A stretch of DNA of 64,000 bases from Octadecabacter antarcticus 307 (GTDB lineage Bacteria > Pseudomonadota > Alphaproteobacteria > Rhodobacterales > Rhodobacteraceae): positions 293,501 to 357,500 of the forward strand of contig NC_020911.1 in assembly GCF_000155675.2 (NCBI RefSeq), written 5' to 3'. Position 1 is the first letter of the stretch. Every line of letters starts with the position of its first letter. Made by a program: the position numbers and the translations under genes. Shown here piece after piece: positions 1-10,093 of this stretch. The notes beneath the pieces are model-generated. The model saw only the letters and a list, made by a program, of their open reading frames with translations. It did no database searches and was not told where the DNA came from.

Positions 1-1
1 T

Positions 2-1921
2 ACAATCGAAGATACCAAAGCCACCTACGGCGAGGTTGAGAAACGCTTTGGGCGTGAAATTGCAGAACTTGTGGATGGCGTCACCAAGCTGACGAACCTG
101 CAACTCAGCTCCCACGAAACCAAGCAGGCCGAAAATTTCCGCAAATTATTCATGGCCACGTCGCGCGATCTGCGTGTGACGCTGGTGAAACTGGCTGACC
201 GCCTACACAACATGCGCACGATCAAATCCATGCGCGATGATAAACAAGCCCAGAAAGCCCGCGAAACCATGGACATCTACGCCCCGCTTGCGGGCCGTAT
301 GGGTATGCAATGGATGCGCGAAGAACTCGAAGACCTTGCGTTTCGCGTGCTCAACCCCGAAGGGCGCAATTCCATCATCCGCCGATTTATCACGCTGCAA
401 CGCGAAACCGGCGACGTGATCGAAAAAATCCAAGTGGATATGGAACATGAGATGGACAAGGCGGGCCTTGCCGTCGACATCTATGGCCGCGCGAAAAAAC
501 CCTATTCGATCTGGCGCAAAATGCAGGAAAAAGAACAGGGGTTTTCGCGGCTGTCCGACATCTACGGTTTTCGGGTCATCACCCAAACCGAAGCTGATTG
601 TTACGCGGCCCTTGGTGCAATCCACCAACGCTGGGCCGCTGTGCCGGGTCGGTTCAAAGATTACATCAGTCAGGCGAAAACCAACGGCTACCGGTCCCTG
701 CACACCACTGTGTCGGGCCGCGACGGTAAACGCGTCGAAGTCCAGATACGCACCGTTGAAATGCACGAAGTCGCCGAAGCAGGCGTCGCCGCGCACTGGT
801 CATATCGCGATGGTATCCGAACTGAAAACCGCTTTGCCGTCGATCCCGCCCGCTGGATTGCGCAACTGACCGAACGTCTTGACGATGATCATGACCACGA
901 CGAATTCCTCGATATGGTCAAATTGGAAATGTATCAGGATCAGGTGTTCTGCTTTACCCCTAAGGGTGACGTCATAAAATTACCCCGCGGTGCCACCCCC
1001 ATTGATTTTGCCTATGCCATTCACACACGCATCGGCCACGCCTGCGTTGGCGCAAAAATCGATGGCATGCGCGTGCCGCTTTGGACCCGTGTGAAAAACG
1101 GCCAATCTGTCGACGTCATCACCGCCGAGGGCCAGACCCCACAAGCCACATGGATCGACATCGCCGTCACAGGCCGCGCCAAAACTGCGATTCGCAAGGC
1201 GCTGCGTGGAGAAGATCGTGAACGCTTTATCCGGCTGGGCCGCGAACTTGTCCGGGTCGCGTTTGAAAACATTGATAAGAAAGCCACCGACAAAGCGGTC
1301 AGAACCGCCGCCAAATCGCTTGGCCTTGGCAATCTCGATGACCTTCTTGAACGGGTAGGATCAGCGGAAATCACATCGCGCGAAGTCGTGTCAGCGATCC
1401 ACCCCGAACTCGCCAAATCCGTCGGGAATGAAATCGAGGCCCGCCGCGCGGTCGTCGGGCTCGAAGCTGATCAGTCCCATCGTCGCGCCCAGTGCTGTCA
1501 GCCGATCCCCGGCGAACGCATTGTCGGCATCACCTACCGCGGCCAAGGCGTCGTCGTGCACACCATAGATTGCCGCGTTTTGGTGGATTACGAAGACCAG
1601 CCTGATCGTTGGATCGACCTGAACTGGCAGGAAGGCACACATTCCGCGACCAACACAATAACGTTAGAAATGACGATCACAAATGACGCTGGTGTCTTGG
1701 GCAGGATTTGCACGCTTATTGGGGAAAAGGGCGCCAACATTTCTGATTTGGTGTTCATTGACCGAAAACCGGATTACTTCCGGTTGTTGATCGAGGTTGA
1801 CCTGCGCGATGTAGAACATATGCACATCATCATGACCGCGCTTGAAGCAGACAGTAATGTCAACGCCATTGCGCGGCATCGCGATCCTGGCCGTGCGGGG
1901 CAGATCGAACGTCAAGGCTAA
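2..1921 (+). CDS. rsh: Bifunctional (p)ppGpp synthetase/hydrolase RelA/SpoT family, 5' end outside window
   Basis: Makes and degrades the stringent-response alarmone (p)ppGpp. The reading frame is open from base 2, so the N-terminus, including the start of the HD hydrolase domain, lies upstream of the window. Visible parts in order are the end of the HD domain (LADRLHNMRT), the nucleotidyl-synthetase domain (SDIYGFRVIT, then TNGYRSLHTTV), a TGS domain starting near VFCFTPKGDVIKLP, and a C-terminal ACT domain (ITNDAGVLGRICTLIGEKGA). Single RSH enzymes of alphaproteobacteria carry both activities and this domain set fits. Whether the hydrolase HD pair is intact cannot be seen. The next gene begins 35 bases downstream. 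Confidence 0.95.
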   Translation, partial: TIEDTKATYGEVEKRFGREIAELVDGVTKLTNLQLSSHETKQAENFRKLFMATSRDLRVTLVKLADRLHNMRTIKSMRDDKQAQKARETMDIYAPLAGRMGMQWMREELEDLAFRVLNPEGRNSIIRRFITLQRETGDVIEKIQVDMEHEMDKAGLAVDIYGRAKKPYSIWRKMQEKEQGFSRLSDIYGFRVITQTEADCYAALGAIHQRWAAVPGRFKDYISQAKTNGYRSLHTTVSGRDGKRVEVQIRTVEMHEVAEAGVAAHWSYRDGIRTENRFAVDPARWIAQLTERLDDDHDHDEFLDMVKLEMYQDQVFCFTPKGDVIKLPRGATPIDFAYAIHTRIGHACVGAKIDGMRVPLWTRVKNGQSVDVITAEGQTPQATWIDIAVTGRAKTAIRKALRGEDRERFIRLGRELVRVAFENIDKKATDKAVRTAAKSLGLGNLDDLLERVGSAEITSREVVSAIHPELAKSVGNEIEARRAVVGLEADQSHRRAQCCQPIPGERIVGITYRGQGVVVHTIDCRVLVDYEDQPDRWIDLNWQEGTHSATNTITLEMTITNDAGVLGRICTLIGEKGANISDLVFIDRKPDYFRLLIEVDLRDVEHMHIIMTALEADSNVNAIARHRDPGRAGQIERQG

Positions 1922-1956
1922 CGGGCGCAAACCCGAAATGGAATTAGGGGCAATAG

Positions 1957-2613
1957 GTGGTCTTTAGACGCAGAGACAGACGATCGCTGTGGCGCGTGCT
2001 GCTGGAACTGATCTGGCCACGCGGTGGCTGGGGTCGTGCCGCGCAGTACGTCAAACACCGTGTCCGCCGTCTGCCCGACACCCCTGAAAAGATCTCACGC
2101 GGCATATGGGCTGGTGTTTTCACGTCTTTCACACCGTTCTACGGCCTCCATTTCATTATTGCGGGCTTTATTGCGATGATCATGCGCGGCAATATCCTCG
2201 CCTCATTGATGGCGACATTTTTTGGCAACCCGCTGACCTATATCCCCATTGCCTATTCCGCGCTGGTAACGGGTCACTGGCTGCTCGGCACACGGCTTGA
2301 CCGCTCTCTACTGGAAGGGCCACGCGACCCCAATTTTTGCAACATCGGGTGCCAGTTCAACAAAGCTGGCGGCGATTTATTGCATAATTTCAATGCCATA
2401 TTTACGAATGAACGGGCGGACTGGCATGGTCTGTTGGACTTCAACGCCGAAGTTTTCTACCCCTATCTTGTGGGTGGTATCCTTCCTGGGATCATTGCGG
2501 CGACCATCGCCTACTCTGTTTGCGTGCCGATAATCCGCGCCTATCAAAACAGCCGCCGAAAGGCGTTGCGTGCGAAACTCAGCCAGTTGAAGAATCCGGC
2601 TGACGGCGAATAA
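1957..2613 (+). CDS. DUF2062 domain membrane protein
   Basis: A 218-residue protein with a basic N-terminus (MVFRRRDRR), an amphipathic section (GIWAGVFTSFTPFYGLHFI) and hydrophobic segments near residues 60-100 and 165-190, as in the DUF2062 family. The family has no firm biochemical function; in Rhodobacteraceae it commonly sits between rsh and pdxJ, as here. The start is GTG. Nothing looks damaged. Confidence 0.8.
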   Translation: MVFRRRDRRSLWRVLLELIWPRGGWGRAAQYVKHRVRRLPDTPEKISRGIWAGVFTSFTPFYGLHFIIAGFIAMIMRGNILASLMATFFGNPLTYIPIAYSALVTGHWLLGTRLDRSLLEGPRDPNFCNIGCQFNKAGGDLLHNFNAIFTNERADWHGLLDFNAEVFYPYLVGGILPGIIAATIAYSVCVPIIRAYQNSRRKALRAKLSQLKNPADGE

Positions 2614-2651
2614 ATCACTTGCTAGAGTGATGCCAGAAGGAGGGTCCTGAT

Positions 2652-3389
2652 ATGTCCAAATTACGATTAGGTGTGAACATCGACCATGTGGCAACTGTGC
2701 GTAATGCGCGCGGCGGCGATACCCCTGATCCAGCGCGGGCCGCCGTATTGGCGCAGGACGCTGGCGCAGATGGTATCACCGCGCACCTGCGCGAAGACCG
2801 CCGTCACATCGGCGACGCCGACATTGACGCCTTAATGGACGCGCTCACAATCCCGCTGAATTTCGAAATGGCTGCCACGGATGAAATGCAAAAGATCGCG
2901 TTGCGCCACAAACCCCACGCGGTCTGCATCGTTCCCGAAAAACGCGAGGAGAGGACGACCGAAGGCGGGCTTGAGGTCGCGCGCGAAGAAAACCATCTCG
3001 CCCATTTCATTGCGCCCCTGCGTGATGCCGGCTGCCGCGTGTCCATTTTTATCGCTGCTGATCAACGCCAAATTGAAGCCGCCCATCGTATTGGTGCGCA
3101 AATTATCGAACTGCACACTGGTGCCTATTGCGACGCGCATGCGGAAGGCGATTTCGTCACCTCCAACGCTGAACTCTGCAAAATGCGCGACATGGCCGCA
3201 CTCGCCCTGTCACTCGGCCTCGAAGTCCATGCGGGCCACGGGCTGACCTATGACACCGTCAAACCCGTCGCGGCCTTTCCTGAAATCATGGAACTCAATA
3301 TCGGGCACTTTCTGATTGGTGAATCCATCTTCCGTGGATTGCAACCTGCCATCGCTGAGATGCGTCGCCTCATGGACGAGGCGCGATAA
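2652..3389 (+). CDS. pdxJ: Pyridoxine 5'-phosphate synthase PdxJ
   Basis: Condenses 1-deoxy-xylulose 5-phosphate with 3-amino-2-oxopropyl phosphate in the last step of the DXP-dependent vitamin B6 pathway. The 245-residue length is normal. The N-terminal signature [19 protein letters not shown], the central [11 protein letters not shown] and the C-terminal [24 protein letters not shown] match the TIM-barrel family. The start ATG follows an AGGAGGG ribosome-binding site. acpS lies 1.5 kb downstream, echoing the common pdxJ-acpS-lepB-rnc-era-recO cluster, here with three extra genes between pdxJ and acpS. Confidence 0.95.
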   Translation: MSKLRLGVNIDHVATVRNARGGDTPDPARAAVLAQDAGADGITAHLREDRRHIGDADIDALMDALTIPLNFEMAATDEMQKIALRHKPHAVCIVPEKREERTTEGGLEVAREENHLAHFIAPLRDAGCRVSIFIAADQRQIEAAHRIGAQIIELHTGAYCDAHAEGDFVTSNAELCKMRDMAALALSLGLEVHAGHGLTYDTVKPVAAFPEIMELNIGHFLIGESIFRGLQPAIAEMRRLMDEAR

Positions 3390-3496
3390 AAAAGGTTTCA
3401 TGAATAAGGTGCGGGTGTATTTATGGTCAAAAGGGCAGGGGTCACGTCCCGGATAATCAACCAAGAAACCGTCAATATAGCCTCGAAAGGCTCCAA

Positions 3497-3808
3497 ATGT
3501 TCCTCCACGCTGTCTATCTGTCCCTGACCGAAAAAGCCGATCTGACTGCCCTCGCAGAGGTCATGCAGGACCTTGCGAAACTGGTCGATAAGATTGAAGG
3601 GTTCACGGCCTTTCACCATGGTCCTAATGTTGATTTAGAAGGCAAATCACCTGAGTCTCAGTATGGTTTTCATGCCACCTTCACAGACCGTACAGCCCTT
3701 GCTCGCTATGGCAGTGATCTACGCCACCAAGCCTTAGGCGCCCGACTTGTTGGCTTGTGCGGCGGGCCGGAAGCGATCAAGGTCTACGATATAGATACAA
3801 AAGATTGA
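3497..3808 (+). CDS. Dabb (stress-responsive alpha/beta barrel) family protein
   Basis: A 103-residue protein beginning MFLHAVYLSL, with LAKLVDKIEGFTAFHHGPN and YGFHATFTDRTALARY, the pattern of small dimeric Dabb ferredoxin-like proteins. No enzymatic role can be assigned. It ends five bases before the next gene start. It is one of three extra genes lying between pdxJ and acpS. Confidence 0.75.
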   Translation: MFLHAVYLSLTEKADLTALAEVMQDLAKLVDKIEGFTAFHHGPNVDLEGKSPESQYGFHATFTDRTALARYGSDLRHQALGARLVGLCGGPEAIKVYDIDTKD

Positions 3809-3813
3809 ATCCC

Positions 3814-4269
3814 ATGCGCTTTATTTCATTGATGATGTTCGTCTTTTGGGCTACTCTCGCAGTGGCCCAAACTGCGTTTCCCTGCGACTGGCAGGCGCGG
3901 GCTGATGCCATTGTTGAACCGTGGGACGACAATACCGCGACCTTCGCCAACGGCGCTGTCCGCGTCGCCCTTTTGGATGTAATAGAACCCGCCGCCGCAG
4001 CATTCTATCTGCTGATCATGCACCCCCCCTACGATGAACTTGGCGGGCGGGTCTGTACGGTTGTAGGCCGCGACATAGGGATCGGTTATGCCAACATAGA
4101 CTTCAATGGCTTAGAGGCAGGCTATGACCCTGCAAGGGGCCTCACATTTCAGGTTCCCGCGACCATATTTTTGCCGAAACAAAGCTTTCAAAACTCCACC
4201 TTTCTGTCGATCGTGGTGAACCAATCCACCGGTGCCGTCACCGTCAAGCAGGCCTTGGGAAATGAGTGA
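3814..4269 (+). CDS. Hypothetical secreted protein
   Basis: A 151-residue protein with a clear N-terminal signal peptide (MRFISLMMFVFWATLAVAQ; likely cleavage after AVA). The mature part has two cysteines and no motif I recognise. I chose the ATG at 3814 because it starts the signal peptide; a longer frame reaches back to 3757 but overlaps the upstream gene. The stop overlaps the start of the next gene by eight bases, so it is probably translated together with the LysE-type exporter. Confidence 0.65.
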   Translation: MRFISLMMFVFWATLAVAQTAFPCDWQARADAIVEPWDDNTATFANGAVRVALLDVIEPAAAAFYLLIMHPPYDELGGRVCTVVGRDIGIGYANIDFNGLEAGYDPARGLTFQVPATIFLPKQSFQNSTFLSIVVNQSTGAVTVKQALGNE

Positions 4270-4885
4270 TCTTCTCTTCCCACTGCCCCTTATCCTGCTC
4301 GGCTGGGCCATTGGTGGTGGCAGCCCTGGCCCCGCGACGCTGACGATCTGCGGAACGTCGATGTCCCTCGGCCGCGCGCGTGGTCTGCAAATGGCCAGCG
4401 GCGTCGTGCTTGGCTCTGCGATCTGGGGCATCGCTGCCGCGCTCGGCTTTTCTGCAATTATGATGTCGAACGTCTGGCTGTTCAACTTGGTGCGCTATGT
4501 CGGCGCCGCCTATCTCCTCTATCTTGCAGGGAAGTCTTTGTACTCGGCATGGATGGGGCGTGCCCTTAAAACGCCAAAAGCCATCCGTGGTGGAGCCTTT
4601 GCAAAGGGTCTTATGCTGCATCTGACGAACCCCAAAGCTGTGCTTGGCTGGGGTGCTATTTATGCTGTTGCCTTGACGCCAGACGCCCAACCAAAGTCCG
4701 TCGCGCTGTTGTTTTGCGCACTGATCATCACCTCAGCGGTCGTATTTTTGGGCTACGCATTCTTGTTTTCGTCCACGCCAATTGCACGCGGCTACGTCCG
4801 CCTGAAGCGGATTTTTGACTTCACTTTCGGTGTGCTGTTCGGTGCGGCGTCGCTTAAACTGTTAACAACAAGGCTTAGCCCATGA
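4262..4885 (+). CDS. LysE/RhtB family amino-acid exporter
   Basis: A 207-residue inner-membrane protein with about six hydrophobic segments. It carries the LysE/RhtB hallmark near the N-terminus ([25 protein letters not shown]) followed by [19 protein letters not shown] and [13 protein letters not shown]. These proteins export amino acids or related metabolites by proton exchange; the substrate cannot be told from sequence. The start at 4262 overlaps the upstream stop, and its own stop overlaps the acpS start by four bases (ATGA), indicating an operon. Confidence 0.85.
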   Translation: MSDLLFPLPLILLGWAIGGGSPGPATLTICGTSMSLGRARGLQMASGVVLGSAIWGIAAALGFSAIMMSNVWLFNLVRYVGAAYLLYLAGKSLYSAWMGRALKTPKAIRGGAFAKGLMLHLTNPKAVLGWGAIYAVALTPDAQPKSVALLFCALIITSAVVFLGYAFLFSSTPIARGYVRLKRIFDFTFGVLFGAASLKLLTTRLSP

Positions 4886-5298
4886 TCCTTGGTATTGGCA
4901 CAGACCTCGCGAATATCGACCGGATTCAAGGGACTCTGGATCGGTTCGGGGATCGTTTTCGCAACCGCGTGTTCACGGATATCGAACAGCGCAAGGCTGA
5001 AAATCGCAAGGACATCGCAGGCACCTACGCCAAACGCTGGGCCGCCAAAGAAGCCTGTTCCAAGGCGCTGGGAACTGGTCTGCGGATGGGAATTTCGTGG
5101 AAAGACATGGCAGTGACCAACCTGCGCACAGGACAGCCGATTATGGCGGTCACTGGCTGGGCGGCGCAGCGGCTGGCCGACATGACGCCACCGGGTCACG
5201 CGGCAATCATCCACGTCACCCTCACTGACGATCATCCGTGGGCACAGGCATTTGTTGTCATCGAAGCCCGACCTATTAGCACTGAGACAGCGGGTTGA
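4882..5298 (+). CDS. acpS: Holo-[acyl-carrier-protein] synthase
   Basis: Transfers 4'-phosphopantetheine from CoA to the serine of acyl carrier protein. The 138-residue protein has the AcpS signatures [12 protein letters not shown] at the start (metal-binding Asp) and [15 protein letters not shown] in the middle (metal-binding Glu). It is coupled to the upstream exporter by an ATGA overlap and precedes lepB-rnc-era-recO in the usual alphaproteobacterial order. Confidence 0.95.
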   Translation: MILGIGTDLANIDRIQGTLDRFGDRFRNRVFTDIEQRKAENRKDIAGTYAKRWAAKEACSKALGTGLRMGISWKDMAVTNLRTGQPIMAVTGWAAQRLADMTPPGHAAIIHVTLTDDHPWAQAFVVIEARPISTETAG

Positions 5299-5363
5299 CT
5301 TGACGCAACCTGACGCGCACATAACCCCAACTTTTATTGACCTTAAGACGTGAGGGACGACCT

Positions 5364-6182
5364 GTGTGGGCATCCATTAAAGAGACAGTCAAAACAGTGG
5401 TTTACGCACTGCTGATCGCGGGCGCCTTTCGGACGTTCCTGTTCCAACCGTTCTGGATTCCGTCGGGGTCAATGAAAGAAACGCTGCTGATCGGTGATTT
5501 CCTGTTTGTGAACAAAATGGCCTACGGCTATTCCTATGCATCCTGCCCATCCATTGTCATCCCGCGTCTCGGTATGAACGTGGACGCGGAAGACTTCTGC
5601 GGCGTGTTCAAGGGTGGCAATGATCGTTTTTGGGGTGCTGAGCCAGAGCGCGGCGATGTCGTCGTTTTCCGCCACTCCGTGACGGGCCGCGATTTTATCA
5701 AACGTGTGATCGGCTTGCCGGGTGATACGGTGCAGATGCAGAACGGTATTATCCTGCTGAACGGGACTGAGGTTGCACAAACCGACGCAGGGCTGTTCAG
5801 CGAAACGATGGAACAACAGGGAAGCTCTGGAAACCTGCCGCGGTGTGCAAATGGTGCGGTGGGTCTTGGCGCTGAATGCCTCAAACAACGCTTCGTAGAA
5901 ACACTGCCCAATGGTGTGGAATATACAGTGTTGAATATCGGTAATCGCGACCTTGATACGACGGGAATCTTTACCGTCCCCGAAGGCCAGTATTTCTTCA
6001 TGGGCGACAACCGCGACAATTCATCTGACAGCCGTGTGCCGCAGATTTCGCGCGGTGTTGGTTTTGTGCCATTGGAAGACATTGTTGGACGCGCTGATCG
6101 CATCATGTTCTCATCTTCCGGTCGCTCGCTCTTGGCGTTCTGGACGTGGCGGTCGGATCGTTATTTCAAGGCGGTTGAGTGA
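5364..6182 (+). CDS. lepB: Signal peptidase I
   Basis: Cleaves signal peptides of exported proteins at the outer face of the inner membrane. It has one N-terminal membrane segment, the catalytic serine in [14 protein letters not shown], the catalytic lysine in [13 protein letters not shown], and the conserved [12 protein letters not shown] chose the GTG at 5364 (272 residues) because an AGGGA box lies seven bases upstream and the membrane segment follows soon after; a TTG at 5337 would add nine residues. Confidence 0.92.
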   Translation: MWASIKETVKTVVYALLIAGAFRTFLFQPFWIPSGSMKETLLIGDFLFVNKMAYGYSYASCPSIVIPRLGMNVDAEDFCGVFKGGNDRFWGAEPERGDVVVFRHSVTGRDFIKRVIGLPGDTVQMQNGIILLNGTEVAQTDAGLFSETMEQQGSSGNLPRCANGAVGLGAECLKQRFVETLPNGVEYTVLNIGNRDLDTTGIFTVPEGQYFFMGDNRDNSSDSRVPQISRGVGFVPLEDIVGRADRIMFSSSGRSLLAFWTWRSDRYFKAVE

Positions 6183-6189
6183 AAATTTC

Positions 6190-6879
6190 ATGAAACTTTC
6201 GGGTGCACTTCGCGAATTTCAAGACCGGATAGGCCACACGTTCGCCAAGCCTGATCAGCTGATCCGCGCCGTGACCCATTCATCCATGTCGTCGCCCAAT
6301 CGTGATGACAATCAGCGGCTTGAATTTCTTGGCGACCGCGTCTTGGGGTTGGTTATGTCTGAGGCCCTTTTGCAGGCTGATGTGAACGCCCCCGAAGGCC
6401 TGTTAGCCCCACGCTTTAACGCACTTGTACGTAAAGAAACCTGTGCTGATGTGGCCCGTGAGATCGACCTTGGCGCGGTGCTTAAACTTGGTCGATCCGA
6501 GATGCTGACAGGCGGGCGGCGCAAAGAGGCGCTGTTGGCTGACGCAATGGAAGCAGTGATCGCCGCCGTCTACATTGACGCCGGATTTGACGTCGCGCGC
6601 GAACGGGTTGTCGCGCTTTGGGGGGACCGGATTACCAATGTCGAAAAAGACGCGCGTGATCCCAAGACTGCCCTGCAAGAATGGGCCCAAGGACAAGGCG
6701 AACCACCGCCCAGCTATATTGAAACGGCACGATCTGGTCCCGACCACGCGCCAATATTTACGATAGAAGTTCGTTTGCAATCAGGGCCCACCGACATCGG
6801 GCAAGCGCCGAGCAAACGCCAAGCCGAACAAGCCGCCGCCAAGTCCCTATTGGAGCGCGTACAAGGAGAGAGCACGTGA
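6190..6879 (+). CDS. rnc: Ribonuclease III
   Basis: Double-strand-specific endoribonuclease for rRNA processing and mRNA turnover. The 229-residue protein has the RNase III signature [14 protein letters not shown], a second acidic site in [18 protein letters not shown], and a C-terminal double-stranded RNA-binding domain ([14 protein letters not shown] to [14 protein letters not shown]). The ATG at 6190 gives the normal family length; the frame remains open far upstream inside lepB. Its stop overlaps the era start by four bases. Confidence 0.95.
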   Translation: MKLSGALREFQDRIGHTFAKPDQLIRAVTHSSMSSPNRDDNQRLEFLGDRVLGLVMSEALLQADVNAPEGLLAPRFNALVRKETCADVAREIDLGAVLKLGRSEMLTGGRRKEALLADAMEAVIAAVYIDAGFDVARERVVALWGDRITNVEKDARDPKTALQEWAQGQGEPPPSYIETARSGPDHAPIFTIEVRLQSGPTDIGQAPSKRQAEQAAAKSLLERVQGEST

Positions 6880-7817
6880 CTGAAGGCACCCCAGAAACCC
6901 CAGAAAAATCGGTGCAACGTGCCGGATTTGTCGCCCTGATTGGTGAACCCAACGCAGGAAAATCGACATTACTGAACCGCATGGTTGGCGCGAAAGTGTC
7001 CATCGTAACCCATAAGGTCCAGACGACCCGCGCCCGTATCCGCGGCGTTGCAATTGAGGGCGACAGCCAGATTGTGTTCGTCGACACGCCCGGTCTGTTT
7101 CAGCCCAAACGCCGCCTTGATCGCGCGATGGTCGCCGCCGCATGGAGCGGGGTTTCGGATTCTGATGTGGTGGTGCTGATGATCGAAGCGCACCGCGGCA
7201 TCACCAAAGGTGTCGAGGCGATTTTGGAACGCTTGGGTGACGTCGGCAAAGGCCGCACCATCGCGTTGGCGATCAACAAGATCGACCGTGTCGAAGCGCC
7301 GGTTTTACTCGGCCTGACAAAAGAAATGAACGAACGCTTCGCATTTTCCGAGACGTTCCTGATTTCGGCGGAAAAGGGCCATGGTGCAGGAACATTGCGC
7401 GCATGGCTGGCGGAGCGGATGCCCGTCGAGCCGTGGTTGTACCCAGAAGATCAAATTGCCGATCTGCCTTTGCGCATAATCGCCGCTGAAATCACCCGCG
7501 AAAAGCTGACGCTACGCTTGCATCAGGAATTGCCGTATCAACTGACTGTTGAGACGGAAAATTGGGAAGAACGCAAAGACGGATCCTGTAAGGTTGACCA
7601 GCTGGTTTACGTTATGCGCGATGGCCACAAGGGTATCGTTCTGGGCAATCGTGGCGAGACGATCAAATCCGTTGGTAAAGCGGCGCGCGAGGAATTGGTC
7701 GAATTTCTGGGCCGTAAAGTACATCTGTTCATCCAGGTAAAAGTGCGTCCGAACTGGCTCGAAGATTCCGACCGATATTCCGAAATGGGCCTAAATTTCA
7801 AAGATGGAAACGAATGA
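6876..7817 (+). CDS. era: GTPase Era
   Basis: Ribosome-assembly GTPase that binds 16S rRNA near its 3' end. GTPase motifs are GEPNAGKST (G1), DTPG (G3) and NKID (G4), followed by a KH-type RNA-binding region ([20 protein letters not shown]). The 313-residue length is normal. The GTG start overlaps the rnc stop (GTGA), so rnc and era are translationally coupled. Confidence 0.95.
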   Translation: MTEGTPETPEKSVQRAGFVALIGEPNAGKSTLLNRMVGAKVSIVTHKVQTTRARIRGVAIEGDSQIVFVDTPGLFQPKRRLDRAMVAAAWSGVSDSDVVVLMIEAHRGITKGVEAILERLGDVGKGRTIALAINKIDRVEAPVLLGLTKEMNERFAFSETFLISAEKGHGAGTLRAWLAERMPVEPWLYPEDQIADLPLRIIAAEITREKLTLRLHQELPYQLTVETENWEERKDGSCKVDQLVYVMRDGHKGIVLGNRGETIKSVGKAAREELVEFLGRKVHLFIQVKVRPNWLEDSDRYSEMGLNFKDGNE

Positions 7818-7854
7818 CGCAGGCGACCGAACTTTGCAAAATTTGGTGTGACCT

Positions 7855-8187
7855 GTGAGCTCACGCCTCACATCCGACTTCTGGGTGTCAGCCTACCTGA
7901 CGCGGTTGCGACTGGTCGAAATCCCCGTGTTTGTGACCCGCAAGGGCGACAAAACGGCGGGGTCTGTACTGGTTAAACTCAACACGCTTGATGGGCAAGC
8001 AAAGGCGTTTCAGCGCCAGTTTGACCTGATGTCTGGGGAACGTGAATGGGTCGTTCTGGCTGAAGGGCACGAGATAGACGTGGATGCATCACTCAACAAA
8101 CAAGCAGGATTTGATCCAGATATTTGGGTGCTTGAGGTCGAAGATCGCGATGGTCGTCATTTGTTAGACGATCCTTCGCTTGCCTAA
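7855..8187 (+). CDS. DUF1491 family protein
   Basis: A 110-residue protein with the family pattern RLTSDFWVSAYLTRL, VFVTRKGDKTAGSVLVKLN and a C-terminal VEDRDGRHLLD. Function is unknown. Its position between era and recO is conserved in Rhodobacteraceae. The start is GTG. No membrane segment or signal peptide. Confidence 0.8.
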   Translation: MSSRLTSDFWVSAYLTRLRLVEIPVFVTRKGDKTAGSVLVKLNTLDGQAKAFQRQFDLMSGEREWVVLAEGHEIDVDASLNKQAGFDPDIWVLEVEDRDGRHLLDDPSLA

Positions 8188-8213
8188 AATCGGGTCTTGC
8201 CTAGACTGCACGA

Positions 8214-8942
8214 ATGATTGAATGGCGCGATGAAGGTGCTCTGGTAAGGGTCCGCAAACACGGTGAAAGCTCCGCTATTATTGAGGTGTTTACCGCGTCG
8301 CGTGGCCTGACCGCTGGCATCGTGCGTGGTGGTACCAGCCGCAAGATCGCGCCAACCCTTCAACCTGGTGCGCAACTGGACGTGACGTGGAAAGCGCGGC
8401 TTGAAGATCACCTTGGCAGCTTTACCGTCGAACCCATCCGCAGTCGCACAGCACAGGTAATGCAGGATCGCTTGGCGCTGGCGGGCTTGAACGCGGTGAC
8501 GGGGCTTTTGTCATTTCTGCTGCCAGATCGCGAAGCGCACGCGCCGCTGTATGCCCGCACAATTCAACTATTGGACCTGTTGGGGCAAAACGACGTCTGG
8601 CCATTGGCCTACCTGCAATGGGAGGTCGCGTTGTTAGATGAAATGGGGTTCGGGATGGACCTGTCGGCCTGCGCCGTGTCGGGCCTGAACGATGACCTTT
8701 TCTATGTGTCACCGCGCACGGGCCGCGCGGTGTCGCGATTGGCTGCGGGGGAATGGGCTGATCGATTGCTCCCTTTGCCGCACGTCTTGTTAGGTAAGGG
8801 CGACGCGGATCTCAACGAAATCGTTCTGGCGCTGCGAACCACGGGGCATTTTCTTAACAATCACCTTGCAAAGTCGCTTGGTGATCGCCCAATTCCTGAA
8901 GCCCGTCAGCGGCTTATCGATGCGATGAAACGGCTGGCCTAG
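8214..8942 (+). CDS. recO: DNA repair protein RecO
   Basis: RecFOR-pathway protein that loads RecA on gapped DNA. It is 242 residues long with an N-terminal OB-fold region ([29 protein letters not shown]) and the alpha-helical C-terminal domain. The usual zinc-finger cysteines are absent, which is common in alphaproteobacterial RecO. Its stop codon interlocks with the stop of the decayed gene on the other strand. Confidence 0.92.
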   Translation: MIEWRDEGALVRVRKHGESSAIIEVFTASRGLTAGIVRGGTSRKIAPTLQPGAQLDVTWKARLEDHLGSFTVEPIRSRTAQVMQDRLALAGLNAVTGLLSFLLPDREAHAPLYARTIQLLDLLGQNDVWPLAYLQWEVALLDEMGFGMDLSACAVSGLNDDLFYVSPRTGRAVSRLAAGEWADRLLPLPHVLLGKGDADLNEIVLALRTTGHFLNNHLAKSLGDRPIPEARQRLIDAMKRLA

Positions 8943-9318
8943 CGCGCCACGAACACCATCTGGCGGTTATCTGGCTTGGACAGGATCAACGTGATGCCTG
9001 ACGCTTCGGACAATTTCATGTCTTCAAGGGCTGCGAAAAATGCAGCCTCTAAAGCCAAATCGGGGCAGGCCATGCACGACTACGCGATTCCATCGAGGTC
9101 GAACCATAAGTAGGGCGTTGTCTGGGTTGCAAAGTGTCGGTTGTACGGGGCTTGCCCACGACCTATTCCGCCGCAGGAAATCATATCGTTGTGGCCACAT
9201 CGAAGGAGCTGCCGTCAATTTCAATCAAATGATACTCCGCCGACGGATCGACGTTCCCTGCGATGCTTTCATCGCCAGCACAGGCGTTGAGATAGGCGAG
9301 GCGCATCAGACAGGTCAT
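8939..9318 (-). pseudogene. Decayed META-domain (HslJ-like) protein gene
   Basis: No intact frame exists, but the minus strand reads in pieces as a META-domain protein: start at 9318, MTCLMRLAYLNACAGDE, AEYHLIEIDGSSFDVATTI then stop; shifted frame GRGQAPYNRHFATQTTPY and WFDLDGIA, stop, SCMACPDLALEAAFFAALED, ending [16 protein letters not shown] at 8939. The CNRxxGxY-like and MACPDLALE blocks are typical of this heat-shock/envelope family. At least one nonsense change and two frame shifts are present. It converges on recO, the two stop codons overlapping. Confidence 0.75.
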
Positions 9319-9426
9319 AAACTTTAGTATGACTGCAACATATCCGTCTGTTTTGGTCAAAAAAGAGAGGGAATCTTTACGGATGCCTCAACCCGTGGTT
9401 TTCTAGGTAAGTAATTGGAGGCCGTC

Positions 9427-10035
9427 ATGATCGTAGAATTTGTAATATTATTTTCACTCACCTTGCCGAATGTGGGGTCCAATTTTGGGCCGCACCTGAC
9501 ACAGATCGATTTCGTCGAACCCGTGAAGCAGGTCGTTACCTACCCGCCTGCGGGCGTTGAGAACCGGCTATCGGGGCTGCAATTGCCGGATGGAACGCTC
9601 ACTGCGTATGAGACTGACTTCCTGACTGAGAACGTTTTTTTTGGGGCGTTCGCGATCACCAAAGACTTCGGCTATGGCTATGTCACCGGCGCGAATTCTA
9701 TTGAGGCCGCACGCGAAATTGCCATTGAAGAGTGCCTGACACAGGGGCCAATTTGTTTGATCTATGCAGAAAATCTGCCACAAGGGTACGCGCCGCTGGA
9801 AACCGGGGAGGTTAGCCTCGCTCCGGAAGCGGGGGAGTACTTTAATAATCCAGACCCAAACTGGGGCAACTTCCGCGCCATGGCGATCAGCGAAGACGGG
9901 GCCTATTCGGTCGTGTCGAACTACGGATCCCCACGCGAAGCATCAGACGCTGCGCTTTTAAATTGCGCCGAATACGTCATTACACATTTGCCGAACCTGC
10001 GTGAAATGCCCTGCATCTTAGTGCCTTTCAAATAG
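9427..10035 (+). CDS. Hypothetical exported protein with two internal repeats
   Basis: A 202-residue protein with a hydrophobic N-terminus resembling a signal peptide. Two halves share a pattern: FGAFAITKDFGYGYVTGANS followed by AAREIAIEECLTQGPICLI, and FRAMAISEDGAYSVVSNYGS followed by ASDAALLNCAEY and MPCILVPFK, each with paired cysteines. I know this only as a conserved roseobacter hypothetical. The ATG at 9427 follows a GGAGG box; a TTG at 9415 lies inside that box. Confidence 0.6.
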   Translation: MIVEFVILFSLTLPNVGSNFGPHLTQIDFVEPVKQVVTYPPAGVENRLSGLQLPDGTLTAYETDFLTENVFFGAFAITKDFGYGYVTGANSIEAAREIAIEECLTQGPICLIYAENLPQGYAPLETGEVSLAPEAGEYFNNPDPNWGNFRAMAISEDGAYSVVSNYGSPREASDAALLNCAEYVITHLPNLREMPCILVPFK

Positions 10036-10057
10036 GCGAACTGGTAGATTGGGTTGT

Positions 10058-10090
10058 GGGGCCAAGTGAATTGCATGCTCGGCCCCTTTT
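10058..10090. terminator. Rho-independent terminator between convergent genes
   Basis: A six-base stem GGGGCC (10058-10063) pairs with GGCCCC (10081-10086) and is followed by TTTT. It lies between the exported-protein gene ending at 10035 and the acyl-CoA dehydrogenase ending at 10094 on the other strand. The 17-base loop is long, so strength is uncertain. Confidence 0.55.
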
Positions 10091-10093
10091 CAT

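Noticed and set aside
203..796. Long minus-strand frame within the RelA/SpoT gene
   Set aside because: Shadow frame opposite a well-conserved coding sequence, no family similarity.
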